Position numbers and translations under genes: made by a program
NCBI GenBank assembly: GCA_937873265.1
Contig: CALMVL010000201.1
Span: forward strand, 1 to 42,059
DNA from: an uncultured Granulicella sp.
Lineage (GTDB): Bacteria; Acidobacteriota; Terriglobia; Terriglobales; Acidobacteriaceae
DNA length: 42,059 bases
Direction: 5' to 3'
Notes under the pieces: generated by a model
The model's input: the letters and a program-made list of their open reading frames with translations, nothing else
Told to the model about the DNA's origin: nothing
Database searches by the model: none
Part shown: positions 16,203-24,740 of the stretch, piece after piece
How positions within the stretch are numbered: position 1 is the first letter of the stretch
Layout of the letters: each line of letters opens with the position of its first letter

Positions 16203-17498
16203 CTATCGTTTCCGCGACGCGCGGTTGGCGCGGATCGCGCGGGACGGTCGCTTCGCCGGTCCGCGAGTCGAGGTCAAACGCTTCCCATCCCGCACAATGC
16301 GGGCAACTTCGAGGCCAAAGTTCGCCGGCGAAAACATCTCGATGCGGTCCATCGATTCAGTCCGCATCGCGGCCAGCTTTTCGGGGCTGAACGAGGACAT
16401 CAGCTGGAGGCACGCGGTCAGCTCCGTTTCGTCCTGCGGATCGAAGACCAGGCCATTGCGCCCGTGCGCGACCAGGTCCTCGGCTGACCCGCATCGGTTC
16501 GAGACCAGCACCGGCAGACCGGAGGCCATCGCCTCATTCACGACCAGGCCCCACGGCTCGCGCGTGCTCGGCAGTACAAAACAGCCTGCGAACGCGTAGA
16601 ACGGCGGCAGATCGCGGGATCCGCGATGTCCGGCGAAGTGTACCTGGTCGGCATAGGGCGAAGCGGCAGACCTCGCGCGCAGCCCCGTCGCCGACGGGCC
16701 GTCGCCGACCAGCACCAGCGGCCAGCTGCCGCCGGCCTCGCGGTAGCGGAGCCAGCAGTCCAGCAGCGCCACGACGTTTTTCTCCGGCGCCAGCCGGCCG
16801 ACATACAGGAAATACGGCTGCGTCGGCAGGCCAAACTGCTCCGGCGTGTGGTCGTCCCGAAGCTCGTTCGCCTGCTCGCGATACCGGGCGTTGTCGACCA
16901 CGTCATAGAACCGGGCAATGCGTGCCGGCGCAAACCCGAGCTGATGGAGGTAGCGCACGTGCGCCGTTCCACCGGCGACCGCCCAGCGAAAGAGCGACCG
17001 GATCAAGAGCCCTTTCAGTCCTTCCTTCCACCAGCTGCGCGCGTGGTCCGCCGCCGTGCTCTCGGTCATCAGCACGCCCGTGCGTCCATGGGCCCGCGCC
17101 CACACCGCCGCCGCAATCGCCGGCAGCGTGTAGTACCCCGGCACCAGCACCACCTCCGGGTCGAGCCGGTCGAGCGCCCGCCACACCGCGCGCGCCAGCC
17201 GCAGCTGCCCGGCTCCCTTCCACGAGGCGTCCGGCATCAGTGTCTCGACCGGCAGCCCCGCCGGCAGCTCCTCGCGGAACTTGAGCCCGGCATGGACGCC
17301 GATCCCGCCGACCATCTCGAGGCCGACGACCGCGCCGGCGAGCTCGGGCGTGCCTAACAGGCCTTCGAAACGAGCGACGTGGTACGCGTACCAGTCGATC
17401 CACAACACGACGACCCGGCACCGGCCTGCCGGAGTTCCGGCGGAGGCGGGCATGGGCAGGGCGGACATTTGAGCGCTAGGCACGGTGGCGAACTCCAT
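16203..17498 (-). CDS. GT4-family glycosyltransferase
   Basis: A 431-aa GT-B glycosyltransferase. 'VLWIDWYAYHVARFEGLL' begins the first Rossmann fold, and 'VVLVPGYYTLPAIAA' and 'VLMTESTAADH' follow in the acceptor domain. The donor domain shows 'FLYVGRLAPEKNVVALLDCW', 'LVLVGDGPSATGLR', 'VHFAGHRGSRDLPPFYAFAG' and 'STREPWGLVVNEAMASGLPVLVS', a canonical E-x7-E motif. The C-terminus is a very basic tail (many Arg/Ser/Lys), possibly for membrane contact. The start is uncertain: ATG 17498 (TTG 17501 just before it in the track) overlaps the polymerase gene by 23 nt, while ATG 17468 would leave a 7-nt gap. Neither has a strong ribosome-binding site. Confidence 0.87.
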   Translation of the reverse strand: MEFATVPSAQMSALPMPASAGTPAGRCRVVVLWIDWYAYHVARFEGLLGTPELAGAVVGLEMVGGIGVHAGLKFREELPAGLPVETLMPDASWKGAGQLRLARAVWRALDRLDPEVVLVPGYYTLPAIAAAVWARAHGRTGVLMTESTAADHARSWWKEGLKGLLIRSLFRWAVAGGTAHVRYLHQLGFAPARIARFYDVVDNARYREQANELRDDHTPEQFGLPTQPYFLYVGRLAPEKNVVALLDCWLRYREAGGSWPLVLVGDGPSATGLRARSAASPYADQVHFAGHRGSRDLPPFYAFAGCFVLPSTREPWGLVVNEAMASGLPVLVSNRCGSAEDLVAHGRNGLVFDPQDETELTACLQLMSSFSPEKLAAMRTESMDRIEMFSPANFGLEVARIVRDGKRLTSTRGPAKRPSRAIRANRASRKR

Positions 17499-18870
17499 CA
17501 AAGCGGAAGGCTTGCCTGGCGCGGGGAGACGTCAGGTCTGCGCCGGAACGGACCGGCATCGGCGGGCGGCGGCGAACCGGAGCGCGATACGCCCACCGCC
17601 ACGAGAGCCAGCACGGAAGCGACAGCAGAATGGTGCGAAAGATGACCGCCTCCATCGTCTGCATCACCAGGTAGATCGAAAGCGCCGAAAGCACGACGTA
17701 CTGACTCGCCCATGGTCCGCCGGTGGTCACCGCGCGCCGCCAGACCCGGCCATAGATCCACCCCAGTACGGCCATCGCCGGGATGCAGCCATACCACAGC
17801 TCCACCCAAAGATCGGACACAATGCCTGGCGCCGAACCGACCGCGCCCACCCACCCCAGCGCATCGGCGAAGCCTTCGCCGGTGCCGGCGTTCTGCAGCA
17901 GCTCGGGAACCCCGAAGTCCTCGTATTTTGTCGGCCAGATCGCGCTGGGGATCGGCCGCACCATCACCTGCGCGAGATACCGCCGCATCCAGAAGTAATG
18001 GTCGCGACGCTCGGACGCGAGAATCGATCCGGCGCCGTAGATGTATTCGTTCCCCGTGTCCGGTTTTTCGACGATGTCGCTGACATCGGTGGTGACATCG
18101 AACGAGGATCCGAGGTAGATCGATCCGCGATTGGTCACCAGAAACAGCACCAGCCAGCCCAGCGCGACGCCGGCGACGCCGATGATCAAGACCGGCGGCC
18201 GCTGGCGGCGATTCAGGTACCAGGCCATCAGAACCACGATCACAATGGCGAAGGTCGGTCCACGGCGCGCCATCAGCACCGCCTGCGCGAGCCACGGGGC
18301 GCCAAACAGCACGGCAAACCCGATGCACCAGAGCTTTGGCCCGCCCTTTGCCATCGAACTGACCGAGAGCATCACGCCGACCAGAAGCAGCAGCGATCCG
18401 TCGCGGATGTAGCCGTTGTCGTCCCATCCGCCCGAGTACGATGCGCTGAACGCGTTCACGAATCCGCCCACGTTGTGAATCGTGATCAGCCAGCATGTCA
18501 GCCCCAGCATGCCGGAAAGGAGGCCGCCGATCAGCAGACGCCGACATGCTTCCGGCGAAAGCTCGGCGCGCGGCGAACGATCGGGCGCCGTCACCGGCCG
18601 TCCGAGACGAACTCCGGCGGCCAGGCAGGCGACCACAAACGCCAATAGGCCAAGGATGTTGAGCCGCTGCACAAACAGCAGCTGGTCGGTGTCGAAGAAG
18701 CGCGCCAGGCCATCGGCGGCCAGCAGCTTGGACGGCATCCAGGCGTAGAGGAAGCCCAGCATCGGTCCGATAAACACGAGCGGATGAAAGACATCGCGGC
18801 TGCCGTCAAACGCGGCAATCACGCCGATGGCGCAGATGGCGGCCGCCAGCCAGAGCATGGCCTCAAACAC
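17476..18870 (-). CDS. wzy: Wzy-like polysaccharide polymerase
   Basis: A 464-aa polytopic inner-membrane protein with about 10-12 hydrophobic segments and a large periplasmic loop around residues 270-360 ('NRGSIYLGSSFDV', 'YLAQVMVRPIPSAIWPTKYEDFG'). This organisation, the loop chemistry ('RPIP...WP.K') and the position between flippase and glycosyltransferases identify an O-antigen/EPS polymerase. It joins flipped repeat units at the periplasmic face. Sequence conservation in Wzy is low, so identification rests on topology and context. The start is GTG at 18870, preceded by GAGGGGG, and overlaps the flippase stop by 8 nt. The symbol is functional rather than orthology-based. Confidence 0.75.
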   Translation of the reverse strand: MFEAMLWLAAAICAIGVIAAFDGSRDVFHPLVFIGPMLGFLYAWMPSKLLAADGLARFFDTDQLLFVQRLNILGLLAFVVACLAAGVRLGRPVTAPDRSPRAELSPEACRRLLIGGLLSGMLGLTCWLITIHNVGGFVNAFSASYSGGWDDNGYIRDGSLLLLVGVMLSVSSMAKGGPKLWCIGFAVLFGAPWLAQAVLMARRGPTFAIVIVVLMAWYLNRRQRPPVLIIGVAGVALGWLVLFLVTNRGSIYLGSSFDVTTDVSDIVEKPDTGNEYIYGAGSILASERRDHYFWMRRYLAQVMVRPIPSAIWPTKYEDFGVPELLQNAGTGEGFADALGWVGAVGSAPGIVSDLWVELWYGCIPAMAVLGWIYGRVWRRAVTTGGPWASQYVVLSALSIYLVMQTMEAVIFRTILLSLPCWLSWRWAYRAPVRRRPPMPVRSGADLTSPRARQAFRFDGVRHRA

Positions 18871-20551
18871 GGCTCACCCCCTCGGGGAGGGCGGACTTCG
18901 AGCGGCGCAGCAGGCCGAGCGGCATCCTGAGCAGGCGGCGAAGCACGGCCGGCGCCGGCAACCAGCCATGGCGCTTGCCAAGGAACCACAGCAGGGCAAG
19001 CGCGGCCATCGTCGCTCCAAGCATGGCACCCGTGATCGGCCAAGCCAGCTCCGGCCGGCTGGAGCGCAGCATGGCCAGGGCCGCGAGCGCCGCCACGGTC
19101 AGCGTTCCGGTCGCGAAGACGGCAGGCATCCCCTGCGGCACGGTGTCCCGGCGAAACAGCACGAGCAAAACCAGCACGGCCGAGAGCACGTGCGCGGCGA
19201 AGTAGATGGTGAGCGCGCGCGAGGCGCTTCCGCCGTGAAAGAGAAACGCCGTCGCGGCGGCGGCGACCGAGATCGCCCACACCGTGTTGATCACGCCGGT
19301 CGACCGGATCGAGACAATCGAGAGCCGCGCCGCCGCCGGTGCGTTGCCCATGTGAGCCACCGCGACCGCGAGCGCGATCGAGCAGGGAACCGCCGCTCCG
19401 GCAAAGGTCGCGCCATACACATGGAGCAGCAGCGGGATGGCGAGGATCGCCGCCGAGGCCAGCGCGAGCGACGCGAACGTGGCCGCAAAGGTGCACAGCG
19501 CCATCACATTCTGCGGTGTCTTGGCCGCCTCGCCCCTGGGGTCGGCCATGATGGCGTACGACCCTTCGGTCAACAGCGATGGGGCGAGCCCGACGATGTT
19601 GCGCAGCTGGCTTGCGACCGAAAAGAACCCCATCTGGATCAGCGTCGTATCCGCCCGCGCCACCAGCGTCATCAGCCACCAGCCGGAAAGGTTCGCGGCC
19701 ACCAGACCGGCCAGCTGCACAAACCCGAACGCCCACACCTCGCGCAGCATCGGGCCAAGCGGCAGGGGAGCGGCAGGGGACGCCGGTCCGGCCGCGCTCG
19801 CCGAAGAGCGCAGGCCCAGCGGTGCTGCCAGCAGCAGACACACCGCCACCGCACCCGTCGTGACCGCTCCCTGCGCGATGATCATGCGCACCGGCGAGTG
19901 CAGGTGGGCAAAGATCGGCAGCAGCGACACCATGCCCAGACCCACCACCACCGAGAGCAGCACCAGCGCCGCGAGCCGCCGCTGCCCGGTAAAGAAGCCG
20001 CGCGCGCACTCGAGCAGAACGATGCCCACCGCCGAAAGCGCCGCCCATCGCAGAAGCCCGGTGAGGCTTTCTTTGCCGAGCAGATGTGCGATGGGCGCCG
20101 CTCCGAACCACAGCGCAACGGCGGCGAGCACGGCCGAAACCGCCGAGACGATCGCCAGCGCCCGTCCGAGGGTGCCGTACCCGGGCGTCCCGTGCTGGTA
20201 CTTGCCGGAAAACCGCGCCGCCGTCGACCCGATCTGGCCGGCCGCGTAGGTCGAGATATTGTTGGCCGTCGAGATGGCCAGCGAATACGCGCCAAAGGTC
20301 GCGATGCCGCCGAAGCGCGCCGCCAGGATGTTGGCCGTGAAGCCCATCCCGCGCTCGATGAGAATGCCCGCGCCGAGTGCGGAGGTTCCGCTGACCAGGT
20401 GCTTGGCCACATGCTTCGGCACCGGACCGGCGGCCGGTCGGGAGGCGGCCGCCGGCCCCGCTCCAGCCATGACCGGAGCCAGGGGCGACGCGACGTCGAG
20501 CGCCGGATCCGCCGTGTCGAGGGTGGATTCGGTGAAGGAGGCTGAGCTCAT
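18863..20551 (-). CDS. wzx: Wzx-like lipid-linked oligosaccharide flippase (MATE/MVF superfamily)
   Basis: A 562-aa membrane protein with a ~45-residue cytosolic Ala/Pro-rich N-terminal tail, then about 12-14 helices. The first helix region 'GTSALGAGILIERGMGFTANILAARFGG' and 'FGAYSLAISTANNISTYA' match the polysaccharide-biosynthesis flippase family (PF01943/PF13440 type). It would move undecaprenyl-PP-linked repeat units across the inner membrane. Its ATG at 20551 overlaps the kinase stop by 4 nt and its own stop overlaps wzy, so translation of the three is coupled. The long variable N-terminal tail is unusual for Wzx; an internal start near residue 45 is possible but lacks the overlap. Confidence 0.82.
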   Translation of the reverse strand: MSSASFTESTLDTADPALDVASPLAPVMAGAGPAAASRPAAGPVPKHVAKHLVSGTSALGAGILIERGMGFTANILAARFGGIATFGAYSLAISTANNISTYAAGQIGSTAARFSGKYQHGTPGYGTLGRALAIVSAVSAVLAAVALWFGAAPIAHLLGKESLTGLLRWAALSAVGIVLLECARGFFTGQRRLAALVLLSVVVGLGMVSLLPIFAHLHSPVRMIIAQGAVTTGAVAVCLLLAAPLGLRSSASAAGPASPAAPLPLGPMLREVWAFGFVQLAGLVAANLSGWWLMTLVARADTTLIQMGFFSVASQLRNIVGLAPSLLTEGSYAIMADPRGEAAKTPQNVMALCTFAATFASLALASAAILAIPLLLHVYGATFAGAAVPCSIALAVAVAHMGNAPAAARLSIVSIRSTGVINTVWAISVAAAATAFLFHGGSASRALTIYFAAHVLSAVLVLLVLFRRDTVPQGMPAVFATGTLTVAALAALAMLRSSRPELAWPITGAMLGATMAALALLWFLGKRHGWLPAPAVLRRLLRMPLGLLRRSKSALPEGVSRV

Positions 20552-22929
20552 GAGCGGAGCGCGGCCTCCTCGGTCGCTTCGGCGGCGTGCTTGTACTGGT
20601 AGTACGACCGGTAATAGCTGCCCATGCCCTCGCGGCGCGGGTCGAACCCGTTCAGGATCGTTCCCACCATGCGCACCCGGTCGTGCTCAAACAGGTCCCG
20701 CGCCGTCGTCGCCTGGTCGCGGCTGGTGGTGCCGGCGCGCAGCACCAGGATCGCTCCATCGACGTGCCCGGCGAAGATCCGCGCGTCCGCCATGTGCAGC
20801 ATCGGCGGCGTGTCGATCAGAACCACGTCGAACTCCTGCGACAGCCGCGCCAGAAGCTCGCTCAGCCGCGGCGAATGGAGCAGCTCCACCACCTCCTCGT
20901 TGCCCGTTCCGGAGGTCACGATCGACAGGTTCGGGATGGCGGTCGGCTGGCACAGATCCGCGATCGGCGTGTTGACCAGACTTGCCTCGTTGCGCAGGAT
21001 GTCGCGCAGACCGTGCGTGTTCGGCACGTCAAACGCCCGGTTCAGGCCGGGCTTGCGCAGATCGCCGTCGACCAGAACCACGCGCCGCTTGGATCGCGCC
21101 AGCGCCACGCCCAGGTTCGAGGTGACGGTTGTCTTGCCTTCGGTCGCGTTTGGGCTCGAGACCACGTACATCCGCGCCCGTCCGCCGGCCGTATCCGCCA
21201 GCAGGATCGAGTAGGTCGCGTTCCGGTAGGCTTCGGCCACGATCGAAAAGTTCTCATCCCAGCCAGCAATCGCCAGCGCATTCCGCTGTCCCTCGATGCG
21301 CTCCGAAACCTCCATAGCCGATCCGTAGCGGCTCAGACCGCGTCCCGCCGTCACCTTGGGCAGCACCAGCCCCTTTCGGCTCGCCGCCGCCGGAATCACG
21401 CCCAGCTCCTGCACCTGCAGGTACCGGGCTACCTCGCCCGGAGCCCGGAAGACCTCCGTGTTGCGCTCCTTCAGGAAGGCAAAGGCGATGCCAACCACCG
21501 ATCCAAGCAGCAGGCCGACGATCATCGAGATCGACCGCCGCGGCGTCACGGGAACCGCCGGCGGCTTCGCCGCGTCCACCACGCGCACGGTGGAGACCTG
21601 CATGGCCGAGGCGAACCCGGCCTCGCGCGCCCGCTGCAGCAGCGTCTGGTAGAGCTGCTGCTCGCCGTCCACCTCCTTCTGCAGCAGGCTCAGCTTGCTC
21701 GACTCGCTCAGCTCGTTCGAAACACTGGACTCAGCCGCCTGGTACGCCCGCCGCAGCAGGTCCTCGCGGTGCCGAGCGGCGCTGAACTCGTTCTGGACGC
21801 GGCTGGTGCTGGACTTCCGGTCGGTCACCAGCTCGGCCTCGACCTCGCGGATCTGCGACCGCAGGTGAATCACCCGGGGGTTCTCCTCGGTCAAGGGCGG
21901 CACCAGCTTGGAAACCTCCGCCTGCAGCTCGGAGAGCCGGTTTTCGGCTGCGCGGTACGGCGCGCTGTCCTGCACGCTCGGCAGGGTGTCGGCCGCGGCC
22001 GACCCGTTCATCGCGACCTGCGCCTCCTTTTCCATGCGGTCGGCCTGCGCCCGCACCAGCTCTGCCTGCATCTGGCGCAGCCGGTCTTCCGAGACCGAGT
22101 TGCTCTCCGGACTCAGCAGCAGACCGTTTCCGCCGCTCGCCTGCTCCAGCCGGTGCTTGGAGTCCTCGTACTTTGCCCGCACGTCCGCCAGCTGGCGCGT
22201 CAGATACTCGCTGGTCGTCTCCGCCTCGCTGCCCCGGACATCCTGATCCTGCGCCTTGTACTCGCTGACCAGCGTATTGCAGAAGGTCGCTGAAAACCGC
22301 GGGTCCCACGACGAGCACGTGATCTCGACCAGACGGGTCAGGCCGAGCGGCTTGATCTTGACGTGCTGCGCCGCGTCCTCGACCAGGGCGTTGTAGGCCA
22401 GCGGTTCGGTCCGGGCCAGATGCAGGCTGCGCCGGATGCGCGAGATCATGTCCTGCCGTTCGATCGCCGCCGGATGCGCTTCGCGCTCAAGCCGCGCCAC
22501 GGTGCGCTCAAGCAGGGTATCGCTCTCAAGCAGCTTGATCTGCGTCTGGACGTAGCTGTCGCCCGGCGCGCCGGAGCTGTCGCCGGTCATCGCCACATCG
22601 CGCCGGTTCATGAAGTCCCCGTTGAGGCTCTGGATGTCAAGCGATGTGCGTGCCTGATACACAGGCTTCTCCCCCAGCGTCAGCAGAACCGCCAGAACCA
22701 TGCCGGCGAGAGCGCACTTGAGGATCGCCCATCGCCACCGCAGAAGCACACGGTAGTAGTCCACCAGCATCGATCGGCCGGAGCTGCCGGCTGTGCCCGT
22801 CCCGAAGTCGCCGAAGGACATGCCCGCCGGGTACCCGGCGGGGTAGGGAGCGCGTTCCAGCTGCCCCGGGGGAGCCGTCATCCGGGATCTGCGGAGAGAG
22901 GTTTCGTCATCGCGGGAAAAGTGATTCAT
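20548..22929 (-). CDS. wzc: Wzc-like polysaccharide co-polymerase / BY-type tyrosine autokinase
   Basis: A 793-aa inner-membrane protein controlling EPS chain length and export. Order: ~60 cytosolic residues; a TM helix within the Wzz domain ('LRWRWAILKCALAGMVLAVLLTL'); a long periplasmic coiled-coil region (~200-440) with the 'RREDLLRRAYQAAESS'-like helix; the second TM with the Pro-rich motif 'PPAVPVTPRRSISMIVGLL'; and a C-terminal kinase. Kinase motifs are Walker A 'NATEGKTTVTSNLG' (~residue 590), Walker A' 'VVLVDGDLRKPG' and Walker B 'VVLIDTPP'. The tail has a Tyr cluster ('GSYYRSYYQYK'), the usual autophosphorylation site. The track begins at GTG 22938, but that GTG is part of an AGGTGA Shine-Dalgarno placed 5 nt before ATG 22929, so 22929 is the better start. 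Confidence 0.93.
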   Translation of the reverse strand: MNHFSRDDETSLRRSRMTAPPGQLERAPYPAGYPAGMSFGDFGTGTAGSSGRSMLVDYYRVLLRWRWAILKCALAGMVLAVLLTLGEKPVYQARTSLDIQSLNGDFMNRRDVAMTGDSSGAPGDSYVQTQIKLLESDTLLERTVARLEREAHPAAIERQDMISRIRRSLHLARTEPLAYNALVEDAAQHVKIKPLGLTRLVEITCSSWDPRFSATFCNTLVSEYKAQDQDVRGSEAETTSEYLTRQLADVRAKYEDSKHRLEQASGGNGLLLSPESNSVSEDRLRQMQAELVRAQADRMEKEAQVAMNGSAAADTLPSVQDSAPYRAAENRLSELQAEVSKLVPPLTEENPRVIHLRSQIREVEAELVTDRKSSTSRVQNEFSAARHREDLLRRAYQAAESSVSNELSESSKLSLLQKEVDGEQQLYQTLLQRAREAGFASAMQVSTVRVVDAAKPPAVPVTPRRSISMIVGLLLGSVVGIAFAFLKERNTEVFRAPGEVARYLQVQELGVIPAAASRKGLVLPKVTAGRGLSRYGSAMEVSERIEGQRNALAIAGWDENFSIVAEAYRNATYSILLADTAGGRARMYVVSSPNATEGKTTVTSNLGVALARSKRRVVLVDGDLRKPGLNRAFDVPNTHGLRDILRNEASLVNTPIADLCQPTAIPNLSIVTSGTGNEEVVELLHSPRLSELLARLSQEFDVVLIDTPPMLHMADARIFAGHVDGAILVLRAGTTSRDQATTARDLFEHDRVRMVGTILNGFDPRREGMGSYYRSYYQYKHAAEATEEAALRS

Positions 22930-23068
22930 GGTGTTCACCTAAGAGACAGAGTTTTCGTTCTCCGGATCTGGCCCGGACCGGAGTTTCGCCGTCGCTGCGG
23001 CATCTCCGGGTACGGTCCAGCGTCCTTGTGCGTACCGCATCGCCGGCCAAAGCCCTCGCTCGCCCGGC

Positions 23069-24061
23069 CTAATGCGCGTAGATGGCGAGACCCACCGCGC
23101 CCTGGAGCACCGTGTCAATGGTGCGGCGGGTGGCCGTCTTGGCTGCGCTGTTTGGCACAAACAACACATCGTTCGCAAACAGTTGCACGTCAGGGGCCTT
23201 TCCTTCGAGAATGCTCCGAACATCCACGGGGATGTCCGTGACCTTCGACCGATCCCCTTCGGTCGGCCGCAGGATCCGCGCCTTCTTGCTCTGCGCGTCC
23301 GGCGCCAGGCCCTCCGCGAGCGAGATCGCCTGCAGCAGGGACATCGACTGGTGCGACGAGAGCGGGAAGCCGCCGGACCGGCGCACCTGCCCGGTCACGT
23401 ACACCACCTCGGCCTTTGGGATCGAGATCACGTCGTTCGGCTCGACGGGGATGTTCTCCGTCGGGTCGCTCGCGTTCAGGAGGCTGTCCAGCGACACCAC
23501 GGCGGTCGAAAACCGGCCCGAAGGGTCCATCTTGGCGTCCGGCAGCGGGATCTTGCCCCAGGCCGCCTCGCGCGTGACCACCACCTTGAAGCCGGCATCC
23601 GGCTTGACCCCGCCGGCCAGCGAGATGACCTCGATCAGTCGCTTCGGCCCCTGCAGCTGGTGAACCCCCGGCGTGTTCACCGAGCCGATCACCGAGACCG
23701 GCCGGCTCTGGTTATCGGTCAGCGCTACGGAAATCTCCGGGTCCGTGATGTACTTCCTCAGCCGACCGGCGAGGGTGGTTTTGAAGTTTTCAAGCGTCAG
23801 CCCGCTCGCCTGGAAGTGACCGGCCAGGGGCAGATCGATGAACCCGTTCGGGTCGATGCGAACCGGCTTATCGGGAATCTCTTCGATGTCGCCCACGTGG
23901 ATCGAAACCGAATCGCCCGGCCCGAGCACATAGTCGGGATTTCCGGTCTCGGACGCGGCTGGCTGGTTCGCGTGGCTCTGCTGGGCAAATCCGCCTGGCC
24001 CGAAACCGAGGACGAGGATCATACCGAAAACCACGGAACGTTTGGAAGCAAGAATCGCCAT
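23069..24061 (-). CDS. wza: Wza/GumB-like polysaccharide export protein with SLBB domains, first EPS gene
   Basis: A 330-aa exported protein. From ATG 24061 it begins with a signal peptide (MAILASKRSVVFGMILVLGF... to 'GFAQQ'). The Poly_export domain ('YVLGPGDSVSIHVG', 'VRIDPNGFIDLPLAG', 'RLRKYITDPEISVAL') spans ~45-125. Two SLBB beta-grasp domains follow ('VIGSVNTPGVHQL', 'VYVTGQVRRSGGFPL'). It would form the periplasmic/outer-membrane export channel partner of the Wzc-like kinase. No lipobox Cys and no clear C-terminal amphipathic barrel helix are visible, so the outer-membrane pore may be different from E. coli Wza. The track's start at 24508 adds 149 non-homologous residues lacking export features. 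A start at 24124 (MGGNRV...) is also possible. Confidence 0.9.
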   Translation of the reverse strand: MAILASKRSVVFGMILVLGFGPGGFAQQSHANQPAASETGNPDYVLGPGDSVSIHVGDIEEIPDKPVRIDPNGFIDLPLAGHFQASGLTLENFKTTLAGRLRKYITDPEISVALTDNQSRPVSVIGSVNTPGVHQLQGPKRLIEVISLAGGVKPDAGFKVVVTREAAWGKIPLPDAKMDPSGRFSTAVVSLDSLLNASDPTENIPVEPNDVISIPKAEVVYVTGQVRRSGGFPLSSHQSMSLLQAISLAEGLAPDAQSKKARILRPTEGDRSKVTDIPVDVRSILEGKAPDVQLFANDVLFVPNSAAKTATRRTIDTVLQGAVGLAIYAH

Positions 24062-24423
24062 CGTCTTTCTAACAGGACGCTCCGCCGGAGCCATTGGATG
24101 TTCTATAACCCGGTTGCCGCCCATTTCACCCGCCTCTCCCGCACTGGTCAGAACTTGGTCAGTCTGGTCGCATGATCCGCCGCCCCGAGGGCGATCCGGA
24201 GCCTCGCTCCACCACGGACGTTGTGTCCGCACCGGGGCAATCGTTTCGTCGAATTGCGCGGGCAGCTTTGGCTCGCACCAGGCCTGGCGGTTTCCCATCC
24301 CTATCTCCCTCTGTCCCTGTCGGCTCGCCCCCTGGCCCCCATACGGGCACGCGGCGTGAGCGACGCCCAAACAGGATGCAACCCATCGGCCAAAGATGCC
24401 GAACTTCTGCGCTTCCCTTCCTT

Positions 24424-24496
24424 CGGTCAGGAATCCGTTCCATTTCGGGTCGGCAACGCCCTGACCGGAGCCACTGGACCTGGCTCGCACCCGAAA
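24424..24496 (-). ncRNA. Candidate pseudoknotted leader RNA of the EPS operon
   Basis: Read on the minus strand, three perfect pairings occur in 73 nt. TTTCGGGT (24496-24489) pairs with ACCCGAAA (24450-24443). Inside it GAGCCA (24486-24481) pairs with TGGCTC (24473-24468) over a 7-nt loop. CGGTCAGG (24467-24460), inside the first stem, pairs with CCTGACCG (24431-24424) outside it. The first and third helices interleave, so they are either an H-type pseudoknot or alternative folds. Both 8-bp stems extend by one G-U pair. It lies ~360 nt upstream of the first EPS start codon. No known RNA family was recognised. Confidence 0.35.
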
Positions 24497-24614
24497 CTCC
24501 GCCGACACCGATGGCGCAAGGGCGCTCAGGCGATCCGCTCCCCCGTTCCGGTGTTCTGAAATGCTCCAAGGCTAACCACTTCAGAGTAATCCCGTTCGCA
24601 CCCTGCATCCCAGA

Positions 24615-24632
24615 GTGGAAGTTCACTTCCAC
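24615..24632. promoter_or_regulatory. Perfect 8-2-8 palindrome, operator-like
   Basis: GTGGAAGTTCACTTCCAC has two perfect 8-bp arms and a 2-bp centre. This is the shape of a dimeric transcription-factor site. It lies 108 bp upstream of the CsbD-like start and ~550 bp upstream of the first EPS gene, in the divergent region, so it could control either. The regulator is unknown. Confidence 0.45.
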
Positions 24633-24740
24633 CTCCGGCCTGGACGCCACATCCAGTTCGTCCCCGCAGATTTCGCCCTGTCACACGGCACGCCGCCATG
24701 AATCCTGCATCACATGTCGGTACACCAGGAGTCCACTCCC

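Larger units (their letters stand above)
24062..24740. promoter_or_regulatory. 680-nt divergent regulatory region / EPS operon leader
   Basis: No convincing gene lies here. Open frames on both strands (minus to 24508 or 24650, plus 24172-24744) show no protein family and are Arg/Pro-rich, as expected for GC-rich noncoding DNA. The region must hold the promoters for the EPS operon (leftward) and the CsbD-like gene (rightward). It contains a perfect palindrome at 24615-24632 and interleaved inverted repeats at 24424-24496, listed separately. I could not place -35/-10 boxes with confidence. Confidence 0.55.

Noticed and set aside
18827-20545. 572-aa plus-strand ORF antisense to wzx
   Set aside because: Extremely Arg/His/Gln-rich with no fold; shadow of the flippase gene.
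24240-24305. Cobalamin-riboswitch-like core on the minus strand (GGGAA ... GGTGCGAG ... GCTGCCCGCGCAA)
   Set aside because: The core string resembles the B12 riboswitch P4-P6 region, but there is a ~10-nt insertion after GGGAA and no B12 box (AGCCAGGAGACCTGCC-like) or downstream P7/P8 match. Treated as coincidence in GC-rich DNA.
23069-24508. Wza ORF extended to 24508 (479 aa)
   Set aside because: The first 149 residues have no export or domain features and precede a clean signal peptide at 24061. They overlap the leader structures. I use 24061.
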